From CAIXSC01 sp046349915 (GTDB lineage Bacteria > Planctomycetota > Planctomycetia > Pirellulales > Pirellulaceae): DNA of 64,000 nt. Location of the stretch: NCBI GenBank assembly GCA_046349915.1, contig JAXMBL010000003.1, forward strand, positions 558,001 to 622,000, in the 5' to 3' direction. Below the pieces are notes generated by a model, which saw only the letters and a program-made list of their open reading frames with translations, was not told the origin of the DNA and made no database searches. Shown here piece after piece: positions 15,639 through 25,393 of the stretch (position 1 is its first letter; every line of letters starts with the position of its first letter). A program made the position numbers and the translations under genes.

Positions 15639-16934
15639 ATGAGTCGGATTTCACGGTTGGGAGTCGCTGCGTTGGTGGCCAGTTTGCTGGTCGGCAGCCC
15701 AGGGTGGGGTCAAGACGCCCTACTGCAAGACCTCTACGGTCGCGGCGTACATGCCTTTTTTTCCAGGCAGTATGACGAGGCCCATGAATTGCTGACGCAA
15801 GCCATCGACTCGGGTTCACGCGACCCGCGATGTTACTATTACCGGGGATTGTCCTTCAATCGCTTAGGACGACCCGACGAAGCGCAGGCCGACTTTAAGG
15901 CGGGCGCTCAAATGGAACTGGCTTCATCCGAGCAGTTCTTCAATGTGTCTCAGTCGCTGCAGCGAGTGCAGGGGCCCGAACGCATTCAACTGGAACAAAT
16001 CCGCAGCGCCGCCCGTTTGGCGAATTACCAACGCGGCGTTAAGGCGAAGATTCAACGCTACGAGGAAGCTCAGCGGACGGAGCAGCAGGTGATTCGCAAG
16101 CCGGCTGCCCCCCCTGCGGACACCACGTCGCCAGCGCCCGCCCCCTCCGCATCCAACCTGCCGCCTGCCGCCAGCGAATCGACCGACTTGTTTGCGGAAG
16201 AGAAGTTGGTCCCCGCACCTCCCAAGCCAGCTCCCGCCGCGGCGCCTGCCGCGAATGGCCAAGACCCATTCGGTGCGGATATGCCGGCCGAAAAGCCAGC
16301 CGCCAAACCGGCGGCCGAGCCCGAACAAGATCCCTTTGGCGGCGATGCTCCGGCGGCCAAGCCGGCGGCGAAACCAGCTGCGGACGACCCGTTCGGCGCC
16401 GACGACGCACCGGCTGCCAAGCCAGCCGCGAAACCGGCGGCTGAGCCGGCGCCCGCACCCGGTGCAAACGATCCGTTCGCCGACGACGCCGCTCCAGCCA
16501 AGCCGGCTGCCAAGCCAGCGCCGACTCCAGCGGCTGAACCGGCCGAGAATGATCCGTTGGCCGATGATGCTGCGCCGTCGAAACCGGCCCCGAAGCCAGC
16601 GGCGCCCGCGGGTGAAAACGATCCGTTTGCTGACGATGCCGCTCCTGCCAAGCCTGCTGCCAAGCCTGCACCGGCGCCTGCACCTGCGCCTGCACCGGCC
16701 GAGAACGACCCTTTCGCTGACGATGCTCCGCCGGCCAAGCCTGCGGCCAAACCGGCCGCTGAGCCCGCCGCCGAAGAAGCCCCAGCACCCAAGCCGGCCG
16801 CTCCGCCCGCGGAAGAGAACGATCCGTTCGCCGATGAGCCGGCGGACATGAAGAAAGAAGCTGCTCCAGCCGCGCCGGCCCCACCCAAGCCGGCCGCGCC
16901 CAAGCCCGATGAGGATGATCCGTTTGCGAACTGA
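15639..16934 (+). CDS. Secreted TPR protein with Ala/Pro-rich DPFA repeats
   Basis: The 431-residue protein has a signal peptide (cleavage near GWG-QD, residue about 24), then a tetratricopeptide-like region (YGRGVHAFFSRQYDEAHELL; DPRCYYYRGLSFNRLGRPDEA) to about residue 140. From about 150 to the end it is disordered, with nine blocks starting DPF or DPL followed by Ala/Pro/Lys repeats such as PAAKPAAEP. Such tails are common in planctomycete envelope proteins and may be linkers or binding repeats; function is unknown. AGGAG lies 9 bases before the ATG at 15639, so I reject the longer frame from 15594. High internal repetition suggests copy-number variation. Confidence 0.82.
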   Translation: MSRISRLGVAALVASLLVGSPGWGQDALLQDLYGRGVHAFFSRQYDEAHELLTQAIDSGSRDPRCYYYRGLSFNRLGRPDEAQADFKAGAQMELASSEQFFNVSQSLQRVQGPERIQLEQIRSAARLANYQRGVKAKIQRYEEAQRTEQQVIRKPAAPPADTTSPAPAPSASNLPPAASESTDLFAEEKLVPAPPKPAPAAAPAANGQDPFGADMPAEKPAAKPAAEPEQDPFGGDAPAAKPAAKPAADDPFGADDAPAAKPAAKPAAEPAPAPGANDPFADDAAPAKPAAKPAPTPAAEPAENDPLADDAAPSKPAPKPAAPAGENDPFADDAAPAKPAAKPAPAPAPAPAPAENDPFADDAPPAKPAAKPAAEPAAEEAPAPKPAAPPAEENDPFADEPADMKKEAAPAAPAPPKPAAPKPDEDDPFAN

Positions 16935-17032
16935 GCGGCAATGCCGCTGGTTCGGTAAAGGAAGGCCGATTCATGCCGCCGCTCGCCAACCCAGCGAGCG
17001 GCGGTTTTGCGTTTCCCAGTGAGTATTCTCCC

Positions 17033-20000
17033 ATGAGTAATGTCGCCTCGCCGCGTCAACGTCCCCTCGTTTTCGCTTCAATCGTTACCGCTTCACCCGC
17101 GGTCCTTGCTCGAAGGTTGAGCTTCACCTGGGGACTTATCGTCGCCTGGGGAATGCTCTTCAGTGCTCTTGCGGCGCCCACGCAGGCGGCTTCGCCGACG
17201 ATCACGAACCTGTCTGTGCGAGGATTGCGTATCGGCGGAACGACCACACTCACAATCCAAGGTAGCGATCTTGGAGCAGGCACGCGGTTGCTCCTGCCTT
17301 GGCCCACTGCGACTCAAACGGTCGTGGGCGAGCCGACGGCTCAGCAACTTGTCTATGAAGTTACTGTTCCGGCTGATGCTCACGCGGGAATCGAAGCGAT
17401 TCGCGTGGCGAATGCTCAGGGGGTCTCAAACGCCATTCCTGTGGGCGTGGATCGATTGGAGCAAATCCCTTTCACTCCTCAGATCAAGCAACTTCCAGTT
17501 GCGTTGCACGGAACGCTCGCAGGCGATCAGCGGTTGCAAACCAGTTTTACGGGAAAAAAAGGGGACTCGTTGGCGGCCGACGTGGAGTGCCAGCGTCTGG
17601 GCGGCTCGGTGCGACCCGTCCTGCGCTTGTACGACTCGCGAGGCGCTCAACTGGCTTGGAGCGGGCCGCGAGTAGACATTGCGGGCGACACCCGGTTATT
17701 CTTCACCTTGCCTGCCGACGGCGAATATTCGTTGGAAGTACACGATGTGCTTTACCGCGGCGCGGCGCCCGGATTCGTCCGGCTCAAGCTTGGGGCTTTG
17801 CACGTAGCTAGCACTGTCTTTCCCTTGGGCGTCACGCGCGGGGGAAAAGCAGCTTTGCAATGGCTGGGCGGAAACGTTCCTCCCGACTGGAAGTCGGAAT
17901 TCTCGGCTAGCGCTGGCTTTCCGGGAGACCGTCCAGCACCGTCGCCTTCGAATTCGTTGTACACGGGGCATGCGCCGCGAGTCGCGGTTTCGGAATTTCC
18001 CGAGGTGCTCGAGCAACCGGGAGCAAGTTCGTTAGGACGGCCGCCACTCGCCATTAGCGGTCGACTTGCCGTTCGCGGCGAGGAAGATCGACTTCCCATT
18101 GATGTAACGCCCGGAGGCCGCTTGCAAGTCGAGGTGGTGGCTCGTCGAGTTGGTTCGCCCATCGATGGCGTGCTGGGCATTCTCGGTCCTCAAGGGAATG
18201 GACTCGCCGCCGGTGATGATCGACCCGGTACTCCCGATCCGGCCGTGGACTTCACCGTACCTGCGGGAGTCAACAAGCTCTTATTGTCGTTCCGCGACCT
18301 ACAAGGTCGAGGAGGAGAGGACTTCGTCTATCGCATCGTCGTCCGCGATCTGGCTCGCCCAGCCGCCGCATTGTCCATGGATGCCGAGCGGTTGAACATC
18401 CCGGCTGGCGGATCGGTGTTGTTGCCTGTCCAAGTGACGCGGCAAGCATACGACGGCGCGGTGACGCTCCAACTCGAAGGCTTGCCCCCGGGAATCGACG
18501 TCCAAGGTGCGTCCATCGCGCCTCAAGCAACTCAAGGGCTGCTCTCGTTGAGCGCGGCGGAGAATGCGCAGCCCGCGTCGGCGATCACTCACCTGCTGGG
18601 ACGAGGCGGTCAGGGCGAAGTCGCTTGGATAAGCGCCGCGCAAGTCGCCGAAGGACCGACGCACCGACTTCGACCTTGGAGTCGCAGCGAGTTGGCGGTT
18701 GCGATTGCTTCGCCTGCGCCCCTCACGGTGGCGTGGAGCAACGAGTCGCCCGCCGACAAGTTGCCCCTCGGTTGGAAACTCGCTCGCCAGTTGATCGTCA
18801 AGCGAACAGCGCCCGCGGTCGGCGCGGTTCGCCTTAAGCTAGTCACCACGCAGCCGATGCCGCGGAAGACGATCAAGAAGGACAATAGGGATCAGCAGGT
18901 TGATGATGTCGAGCGAGCTTTGCGGTTCGAGGGAGAGCCTTTGATCGCCGCGGGGCAAGCCGAGGTCGCGGCCCAGATTATTGTGCCGGCGGATTTGCCC
19001 GCAGGTCCTTGGTCGTTGGCGGTCGTGGCGGAACTGTTGGCGGCGGACAATAAGACTGTCGTCGCCACTGCGAATACGCCGGTAAGGGGCCTGGAGACGC
19101 GGGCGCTGTTGACGCTTCAAATGACCAGCCCTGCGACGTTGGCGGGAAAGGCCGGCGAGGGAGAGACAGGCAAAGTCGTCGGTAAGGTTGTGCGTGACGC
19201 AGGCTGGGACACACCCGTCACCGTAACGCTGGTGGGACTGCCCGACGGAGTCGTGGCGCCTCAAGTGGTTGTGCCGCCCTCGCAGACCGAATTCTCCTTG
19301 CCGCTGAACTTCGCCGCTGGAGCCAGGCCTGGGGAACTCAAGGGAGTCCGCGTGGTGGCAATGGCCCCGTTTGACCCGGCTCAGCCAGCGGGATTGGTTC
19401 GTAGCAACGAGTTGCCGATCACCATCAACCTGATGGCGGCCGGCGATCAACTGCCGAACGAACGGTTCCGGTTCCGGTTCCGCTCGCAAGGCGTTGCTCA
19501 GGGTTCGCCGCGAATCGATGGTGGGATGACGGTAAGTCTCTGGTCGATGTTGGCGACTTCGTTCGTCGCTCTCCCGCTTGCAACGCTCGATGGCGCAACG
19601 CTCGATGGCGCGGCCAACGCAGGCGCGGAATTGGACTTGATCGCGTTCGCGCCCAAAGCGCGAGCGATGCCGAGTCCGGTGGTCACGCCGCGTCGATCAT
19701 CTCGCTACCAATACACGTTGCCGCCGCAAGGACAACGCCCCGATTCGACGGGAACTTCCGTGCGACGCTCCACAGGCTACTCGACGAACCGCCACGGGTT
19801 TGTCAATCAGGCGTTCGACATTCACCGCACCCAGAATCCCTCGAGTCGCTCGGGGACGATCATCGATTGGAAACCTCGAACGTCCGAACAGCCCTCGATT
19901 GATGTGGTGAAGGGGGGGGCGCCGCCCGCAATTATTCATCGCAGCTCACAGGTCGATCGCGCCAACTACCACAGTTATCGACAATCTACTCGAACGATCT

Positions 20001-20179
20001 ATTCGCAGTTTCGAGCCGTTCAGCCGCGAGTTCATTGGATCGGCGAGGAACCGCCGGGGCAATCGTTGGTGGTGAAGTCGCTGGAGCGGGGGAGGTATAC
20101 CACAAGCGAAATTCGCCGCACCATGGGGGACGGTCGTCACTCGCTCGTACACACCTTCGGCTCTACAAACTCAAACTAA
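17033..20179 (+). CDS. Secreted PPC-domain (pre-peptidase C-terminal) protein
   Basis: The product is about 1048 residues with a hydrophobic export segment (WGLIVAWGMLFSALAAPTQA). An IPT/TIG-like start follows (ITNLSVRGLRIGGTTTLTIQG), then PPC-like beta domains (LFFTLPADGEYSLEVHDVLYRG; FTVPAGVNKLLLSFRDLQGRGGEDFVYRIVV). It resembles the PPC protein at 39590-41764 but is not beside DUF1549/DUF1501 genes. The last 220 residues are low complexity, rich in Arg, Ser, Thr and Tyr (YQYTLPPQGQ; RRSTGYSTNRHG), and look unlike the rest. The start is uncertain: an in-frame upstream start at 16973 exists and neither has a clear ribosome binding site. Confidence 0.78.
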   Translation: MSNVASPRQRPLVFASIVTASPAVLARRLSFTWGLIVAWGMLFSALAAPTQAASPTITNLSVRGLRIGGTTTLTIQGSDLGAGTRLLLPWPTATQTVVGEPTAQQLVYEVTVPADAHAGIEAIRVANAQGVSNAIPVGVDRLEQIPFTPQIKQLPVALHGTLAGDQRLQTSFTGKKGDSLAADVECQRLGGSVRPVLRLYDSRGAQLAWSGPRVDIAGDTRLFFTLPADGEYSLEVHDVLYRGAAPGFVRLKLGALHVASTVFPLGVTRGGKAALQWLGGNVPPDWKSEFSASAGFPGDRPAPSPSNSLYTGHAPRVAVSEFPEVLEQPGASSLGRPPLAISGRLAVRGEEDRLPIDVTPGGRLQVEVVARRVGSPIDGVLGILGPQGNGLAAGDDRPGTPDPAVDFTVPAGVNKLLLSFRDLQGRGGEDFVYRIVVRDLARPAAALSMDAERLNIPAGGSVLLPVQVTRQAYDGAVTLQLEGLPPGIDVQGASIAPQATQGLLSLSAAENAQPASAITHLLGRGGQGEVAWISAAQVAEGPTHRLRPWSRSELAVAIASPAPLTVAWSNESPADKLPLGWKLARQLIVKRTAPAVGAVRLKLVTTQPMPRKTIKKDNRDQQVDDVERALRFEGEPLIAAGQAEVAAQIIVPADLPAGPWSLAVVAELLAADNKTVVATANTPVRGLETRALLTLQMTSPATLAGKAGEGETGKVVGKVVRDAGWDTPVTVTLVGLPDGVVAPQVVVPPSQTEFSLPLNFAAGARPGELKGVRVVAMAPFDPAQPAGLVRSNELPITINLMAAGDQLPNERFRFRFRSQGVAQGSPRIDGGMTVSLWSMLATSFVALPLATLDGATLDGAANAGAELDLIAFAPKARAMPSPVVTPRRSSRYQYTLPPQGQRPDSTGTSVRRSTGYSTNRHGFVNQAFDIHRTQNPSSRSGTIIDWKPRTSEQPSIDVVKGGAPPAIIHRSSQVDRANYHSYRQSTRTIYSQFRAVQPRVHWIGEEPPGQSLVVKSLERGRYTTSEIRRTMGDGRHSLVHTFGSTNSN

Positions 20180-20184
20180 CCCCC

Positions 20185-20208
20185 GTACGACGGACTTCCA
20201 GTCCGTCG
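20185..20208 (+). repeat. 24-bp palindromic repeat, family A
   Basis: GTACGACGGACTTCCAGTCC + GTCG lies between two convergent gene ends, 6 bases after the PPC gene stop. Confidence 0.9.
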
Positions 20209-20253
20209 CTCCCGCGCGTCCGTCCATCCCGTCGCCCCAACCCCCGCAGAACC

Positions 20254-21825
20254 TCACTCCTGGCGTTCTTCGGTCTGCGTACGCTCGGGCAGCAGACCGA
20301 TAGCTCGCAGTTTGGCTCGCAGCGTCATGCGGGAGACTCCCAACAGTTCCGCCATGTAGGCCTGATTGCCGCGACTATGTTCCCAGGCGATTGGCAAGAT
20401 TTGCGAATCGAATTCGTGCAGCAGGCGGCGGTAGGCGTCGCCAGGGCTTTCTCGCAAAAGATTCCCTGCCAATTCACGCAAGTCGACCGACCCGCTGGCG
20501 GTCGAGGAACCGGCGACGACAGGCGACGTGGGGGGGGGAATGGGTGTTGTCGAGGACTGCGACGCGTTGGGAGTTGGCGGCAAATGGGAGAGCAATGGGT
20601 TCGGAGTCTTCGGGGACATGGGCGCCGCTGGCGGCGAATCGACGGCAGGACTTAGCGCGCGGCGGCACGACAGTGGGAGCGAGTCGAAAGCAATCACGTC
20701 GGTCGTCGATTGAATGACCGAGTAGCGGACGGCGCTCTGCAATTCGCGGATATTCCCCGGCCAGTCGTGTCGTTGCAGTGCTTCCAGGGCCGTTGGCGTG
20801 AAACCTGTCACGTTCCGACGAAACTCGCGGTTCGCTCTCCGCAAAAAGTGCTCGACCAACAGCACGATATCCTCGCGTCGTTCGCGCAGTGGGGGAATGT
20901 GGATGGTGAAGCCATTCAGTCGGTAGTAGAGATCGAGGCGGAACTTGCCCTCGTGCACGCGGCGCGGCAAATCTTGGTTGGTGGCCGCGATCACTCGCAC
21001 GTTCGTACGGACGCTCGTATTGCCGCCGACGCGTTCAAAGCACTGATCCTGCAAGACTCGCAGCGCTTTGGCCTGAGTGCCTCCTGTCATGTCGCCGATC
21101 TCGTCCAGAAAAATGGTGCCGCCATTGACCTGTTCGAATTTTCCAATGCGCCGTTGATCCGCGCCGGTGAAGGCGCCTTTCTCGTGCCCGAACAACTCGC
21201 TCTCAAGCAACGATTCGGGGAGGGCCGCGCAATTGATGGCGAGAAAGGGAAGTTGTCGGCGAGCGCTATAGTGGTAGATAGCGCGTGCGACGAGTTCCTT
21301 GCCGACGCCGCTCCCGCCCAGAATCAAGACCGGTTCGTCTTGAGCGGCGATGCGGCCAATCAACTTATACACCTCTTGCATTGCGGCGCTGCGTCCGATG
21401 ATCAAGTCCGATTCCTGGGGCGCCGTCGGGTCTTCCGCCAGTATGACGGGCGTGCGATTGATTCGACTCGATTCCAATGCTCGCTCTACCACTCGCCGCA
21501 GAGTCGGCAGGTCGACCGGTTTCAGAACATAGTCGAACGCGCCATGACTGATGGCCGCGATCGCCGTCTCCGAACTCGCATAGGCCGTCATCAAGACCAC
21601 GGGCAGCAAACGATCGAACGCTCGCAGTTCCTCGAAAATCTTGAGCCCATTGCCATCCGGCAGGCGAACGTCAAGCAACACGGCGTCGGGTCGACAGGCC
21701 TTCGCCCGCTCGACGCCCATGCGCCCTGTGCCCGCGGAGATGATCTCGAGCGTCGGCGAGCCTAAACATTGTTCGATGGAATAGACAATGTTCGGCTCGT
21801 CATCGATCACAAGGAGTTTAGCCAT
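20254..21825 (-). CDS. Sigma-54-dependent response regulator, NtrC family
   Basis: The 523-residue protein has a receiver domain (1-120, phosphoacceptor D52 in LLDVRLPDG), a sigma-54 AAA+ domain (Walker A GGSGVGKE 170-177, GAFTGA loop 217-222, ATNQDLPRRV), a Ser/Pro-rich linker (about 390-440) and a Fis-type HTH at the C-terminus (AYMAELLGVSRMTLRAKLRA). It activates transcription by RNA polymerase with sigma-54 after phosphorylation. The kinase gene upstream ends 3 bases before this start, so they are a cognate pair. AGGAG a few bases before the ATG supports the start. No target promoter could be identified. The Pro-rich linker is longer than usual for the family. Confidence 0.93.
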   Translation of the reverse strand: MAKLLVIDDEPNIVYSIEQCLGSPTLEIISAGTGRMGVERAKACRPDAVLLDVRLPDGNGLKIFEELRAFDRLLPVVLMTAYASSETAIAAISHGAFDYVLKPVDLPTLRRVVERALESSRINRTPVILAEDPTAPQESDLIIGRSAAMQEVYKLIGRIAAQDEPVLILGGSGVGKELVARAIYHYSARRQLPFLAINCAALPESLLESELFGHEKGAFTGADQRRIGKFEQVNGGTIFLDEIGDMTGGTQAKALRVLQDQCFERVGGNTSVRTNVRVIAATNQDLPRRVHEGKFRLDLYYRLNGFTIHIPPLRERREDIVLLVEHFLRRANREFRRNVTGFTPTALEALQRHDWPGNIRELQSAVRYSVIQSTTDVIAFDSLPLSCRRALSPAVDSPPAAPMSPKTPNPLLSHLPPTPNASQSSTTPIPPPTSPVVAGSSTASGSVDLRELAGNLLRESPGDAYRRLLHEFDSQILPIAWEHSRGNQAYMAELLGVSRMTLRAKLRAIGLLPERTQTEERQE

Positions 21826-21828
21826 GGT

Positions 21829-23379
21829 TCACAGCGAATCCTGGGAATGTTTCTGCTGGTGGAGCGGAATCCAGGCCCGAAACCTCGCCCCGCCTTCCGG
21901 TAAGTTGTCGCCGCCGATCCACCCCTCATGGGACTGCACGATGCGGCGACTAATCGCCAAACCCAAGCCTGTCCCCGCATCCTTAGAACTCACAAAGGGT
22001 TCAAAGATGCGCTCCAGCGAGTCCGATGGAATGCCCGGTCCATCGTCGGTTATTGTGAGAAGCACCCCGTTTACGTTCCTCATCACCTCATCACCGGCGG
22101 CATTTGTTCCCGTCAGTGTTGCGGCATCCGCCGGCAGTGGAATGTCCCACTCGACCGAAAGTTGGATGTGGCCTCGAGGGCCGACGGAATCGAGTGCGTT
22201 GAGCAGCAGGTTGAGTACGACTTGTCGCATCTGCGCGGTATCGAATTCAAACTGACACGGATCGTCCGGTAAGTGAACGATCAATTCCACGGCTTGGTGT
22301 CGAGCCCGACTGCGGACTAATTCGGCCGTGTCGCTCGCCACACGGCGAAAGTCGCTGTGCGACTTGACGGGAGTGGGGGGGCGAGCAAAGTCGAGAAACG
22401 ACTGAATCGAACCTTCCATGCGGGCGATTTCATCGCGCAGCACGGAAAGTTGCCGACCGTGAAGCTGACCGGTGTCGCGCTCTAAAGCCGCTTGAACCAG
22501 CATCTTCATCGGCATGAGCGGATTGCGCAGTTCGTGAGCCAGGCCGGCGGAGAGTCGCCCGAGCGCGGCGAGTTGTTCGTTGCGCAAGAGTTCACTCTCG
22601 CGACATTGCAACTGCGTGACCACATGCACCACGCGACGTTCCAACTCTCGCAGGCTCTCGCGCAACCCATCAAAACCGACTCCATCGGACTCCGGCGAGG
22701 GGCCGATCACTTCGGCTAGTTTCCCGGTCGCTCCACTCACCGAAACATGCAACTCCCACAGCGAACGTCGCAGATGTCGCATGATCGCAATACCGATCGC
22801 GCTGCCGGCCGCGACGCCGGTGAATCCGAGGAAGAGGAATCCTTGAGTGAGCCGACGGGATGTATCGCGACTGGCTTTGTTCGTCCGCGTTACCACTTCC
22901 TCGTTCAAACGCACGCAACGCTCCGCGGGCGTCAAGATGGCGGTCAGCAATTCGGTGTCGGCCCAACGACGCAAGCGTTCGATGGCTGGCGTAGTTGGAT
23001 CAGTCGCCGCGACAAAGTCCTCGCGAAAGTTCGAGTAGCCACGCTCGACCTCGTTGATCAACTGCAATTCCTGCGGGCCGCCCGCCAACCGTCGAGCTTC
23101 CTCGATGCGGGGCAAAGCCTTCTTGTGAAGCTCCTCGATTTCCCGGAGATGCAGGGGGTCGCCGCTACGCGCGTGCGATACCAAGTGATGCCTCACTTCT
23201 CGCATCGTGACGTATAGATTTTGTGTTGCGACGAGTCCTTGCACTTCGCGATCTATCAATTCGGACGAAAGTACAAGGTGCCGATGCGTGTTCCAGGCCG
23301 CGGTAGCGCCCAGCGCAGCCAATCCCAGACCCAACGTGATCAGCGGCAGCGAGAAACGGTAGTAAGTCAAACGCAACAT
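21829..23379 (-). CDS. Membrane sensor histidine kinase
   Basis: The protein is about 516 residues from the ATG at 23379 (a TTG frame continues to 23409). Two membrane segments (about residues 8-30 and 179-201) enclose a helical periplasmic sensor of about 145 residues. HisKA follows with the phosphorylated His in SAGLAHELRNPL (residue 282), then an HATPase domain with N box LLNALDSV, DDGPGIP and GTGLGLAI motifs. The sensor is all-helical, like the four-helix bundles of chemoreceptor type; its signal is unknown. It should phosphorylate the NtrC-type regulator encoded 3 bases downstream. It is divergent from the SulP transporter gene, so that transporter or its substrate is a possible target. 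Confidence 0.9.
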   Translation of the reverse strand: MLRLTYYRFSLPLITLGLGLAALGATAAWNTHRHLVLSSELIDREVQGLVATQNLYVTMREVRHHLVSHARSGDPLHLREIEELHKKALPRIEEARRLAGGPQELQLINEVERGYSNFREDFVAATDPTTPAIERLRRWADTELLTAILTPAERCVRLNEEVVTRTNKASRDTSRRLTQGFLFLGFTGVAAGSAIGIAIMRHLRRSLWELHVSVSGATGKLAEVIGPSPESDGVGFDGLRESLRELERRVVHVVTQLQCRESELLRNEQLAALGRLSAGLAHELRNPLMPMKMLVQAALERDTGQLHGRQLSVLRDEIARMEGSIQSFLDFARPPTPVKSHSDFRRVASDTAELVRSRARHQAVELIVHLPDDPCQFEFDTAQMRQVVLNLLLNALDSVGPRGHIQLSVEWDIPLPADAATLTGTNAAGDEVMRNVNGVLLTITDDGPGIPSDSLERIFEPFVSSKDAGTGLGLAISRRIVQSHEGWIGGDNLPEGGARFRAWIPLHQQKHSQDSL

Positions 23380-23554
23380 GTGAATCCAATCGCCCGCGAA
23401 CTTGGCCAAGCCTTGGCCGTCATCGGCTAATTATTGGCCGATGTCTCTGAACGGCCACTTACATCTTTGTCAGTTTGGCGTGGCCAGCGACCTGTCCTTT
23501 CCGTCAGGAAGCAGCGCAACTCAATTTGAGTTCATCAGTTATTCACGCTCGTTC

Positions 23555-23573
23555 GCCGTCGCATGGCGACGGC
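23555..23573 (+). terminator. Hairpin in leader of the SulP gene (possible attenuator)
   Basis: GCCGTCGC-ATG-GCGACGGC is a perfect 8-bp stem with a three-base loop, followed by TTCTTTCT. It lies 88 bases before the SulP start. A weak terminator or attenuator is possible; the T-run is interrupted, so this is tentative. Confidence 0.4.
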
Positions 23574-23661
23574 TTCTTTCTGGTCACTATTTCCTCGGCA
23601 TGCAGTCTGCATCTTCCGGGCCGAAGTGTCGTGTTCGTCACCACGTCCTGGATTTTTCGTC

Positions 23662-25332
23662 ATGTCTGAAGAAATCGAAAGCAAACCGTCCAACGATCGC
23701 GCCGCCGAATCGTCTCAGCGCACTTGGACTGCGGATGCGACCGCCGGCTTCCTCGTCTTTCTCGTCGCACTTCCGCTGTGTTTGGCCATCGCGAATGCGA
23801 GTGGATTTCCGCCCGTCGCGGGCGTGTTGACCGCGATCGTCGGTGGATTGGTAACCCCTTGGCTCAGCAACTCGGAGCTGACGATTAAAGGGCCCGCGGC
23901 CGGCCTGATCGTGATTGTCGCCGGTTGCGCCGCATCCTTCGGCTGGACGCCCGATGACCCACAAGCTCAATTGCAGGCGTATCGCTGCACCTTAGCCGTT
24001 GGCGTCATCGCGGGTTGCTTGCAAATTGGCTTCGCGCTGCTCCGCACGGGGATCGTCAGCGAGTTCTTTCCGACCAGCGTCGTGCACGGAATGCTCGCCG
24101 CCATCGGCGTGATCATTCTCTCCAAGCAATCGCATCTCATGTTGGGCGCGACGCCGACGGCGAAGAGTCCCCTGGGACTGCTGGCCGAGATACCACATAC
24201 CATCATGTCGGGACTCAACCCCGAGATCGCCCTGATTGGAATCGTCAGCTTGGCGATCCTGTTCTTGTGGCCTCGCCTAGGGGTTGGCTTTCTCAAGCGA
24301 GTCCCCGCTCCCTTGGTTGTCGTGTTGGTCAGTATTCCGCTCGCGGCCTACTTTGATCTCGACCATCCGGCCAACGAGCCGCATCGTTACCAATTGGGAA
24401 CGCAAACCTACGAAGTCTCCGATCGATACTTGGTCTCGGTGCCTGGCAGTCTGTGGCAGGCCATCACCACGCCTGATTTCTCGCGAGTATTCACGTCCAA
24501 CGGCCTGCTGTGGATCGGCATGTTCTGCATCATCGGATCGCTCGAATCGATCCTGAGTGCAAAGGCTGTCGATCTGCTTGATCCTCAAAAACGCCGCACA
24601 GACTTTAATCGCGATCTACTGGCTATTGGCGTGGCCAATACGCTGGCCGCGGCGATCGGTGGATTGCCGATGATCTCCGAGATCGTGCGTAGTCGAGCGA
24701 ACATCGACAATGGCGCGAAGAGTCGCTATGCGAATATGTTCCACGCACTCTTCTTACTGGTCTTCTTGCTCTGCTTGCCGGGACTGATCCACCGCATTCC
24801 GCTCGCGGCGCTGGCGGCCATGCTGGTCTACACCGGGTTCCGGCTCGCGTCGCCTCGTGAATTCATGCACATGTATCACGTGGGCGTTGATCAACTCGTG
24901 GTTTTCGTGACCACCATAATCGGAGTGCTCGCCACCGATCTGCTCGTGGGAATCCTGATCGGCACCGTCGTCAAATTGGCCCTGCATGTGTGGCGAGGCG
25001 TGACGCCTCGCGGCTTCTTCCGCCCCACGATCGATTTGGTGCTGGAAGAAGATCGAGTCAAAGTCAAGGTCGCCGATGCCGCGGTGTTCAGCTATTGGAT
25101 CGCCCTCAAGCGTCGCTTGGCCGCCATCGATGCCCGCCATGTCCAACTCGACTTCTCGCACGCCAAGTTCATCGATCACACCGTGCTCGCCAATCTCGAA
25201 CAGTTGCGCAAGGAATGGGCCGCGGATGGTCGAGTGTTGGAAGTCTGTGGGCTTGATGAGCATCTCCCCTCGTCATCTCACCCGCAAGCGGCTCGCCGCA
25301 AGACTCTCTCGGCCGGTTCTACCTCCACGTAA
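23662..25332 (+). CDS. SulP family inorganic anion transporter with STAS domain
   Basis: The protein is 556 residues from the ATG at 23662; an upstream extension to 23563 would translate the leader hairpin. It has the SulP core (FLVALPLCLAIANASGFPPV; ELTIKGPAAGLIVIVAG; PMISEIVRSRANIDNGAKSR), 10-14 membrane segments to about residue 450, and a short cytoplasmic STAS domain (VQLDFSHAKFIDHTVLANLE). SulP proteins carry sulfate, bicarbonate or other anions, often with sodium. The length and sequence suggest the bicarbonate/BicA-like or broad anion branch, but the substrate is not decided by the sequence. A two-component system lies divergently upstream. Confidence 0.92.
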   Translation: MSEEIESKPSNDRAAESSQRTWTADATAGFLVFLVALPLCLAIANASGFPPVAGVLTAIVGGLVTPWLSNSELTIKGPAAGLIVIVAGCAASFGWTPDDPQAQLQAYRCTLAVGVIAGCLQIGFALLRTGIVSEFFPTSVVHGMLAAIGVIILSKQSHLMLGATPTAKSPLGLLAEIPHTIMSGLNPEIALIGIVSLAILFLWPRLGVGFLKRVPAPLVVVLVSIPLAAYFDLDHPANEPHRYQLGTQTYEVSDRYLVSVPGSLWQAITTPDFSRVFTSNGLLWIGMFCIIGSLESILSAKAVDLLDPQKRRTDFNRDLLAIGVANTLAAAIGGLPMISEIVRSRANIDNGAKSRYANMFHALFLLVFLLCLPGLIHRIPLAALAAMLVYTGFRLASPREFMHMYHVGVDQLVVFVTTIIGVLATDLLVGILIGTVVKLALHVWRGVTPRGFFRPTIDLVLEEDRVKVKVADAAVFSYWIALKRRLAAIDARHVQLDFSHAKFIDHTVLANLEQLRKEWAADGRVLEVCGLDEHLPSSSHPQAARRKTLSAGSTST

Positions 25333-25393
25333 CTCGCCCAGTTCTTGGCATGTACGCATACGTTTGGTCGCGCGCATGATGAGGAGTCCTCCC

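Noticed and set aside
16039..17059. Two open frames of about 330 codons on the minus strand
   Set aside because: Both mirror the DPFA-repeat gene and consist of low-complexity Gly/Ala or Arg/Pro residues.
20710..21765. A 351-codon plus-strand frame inside the NtrC-type regulator gene
   Set aside because: The minus-strand frame has complete receiver, AAA+ and HTH motifs.
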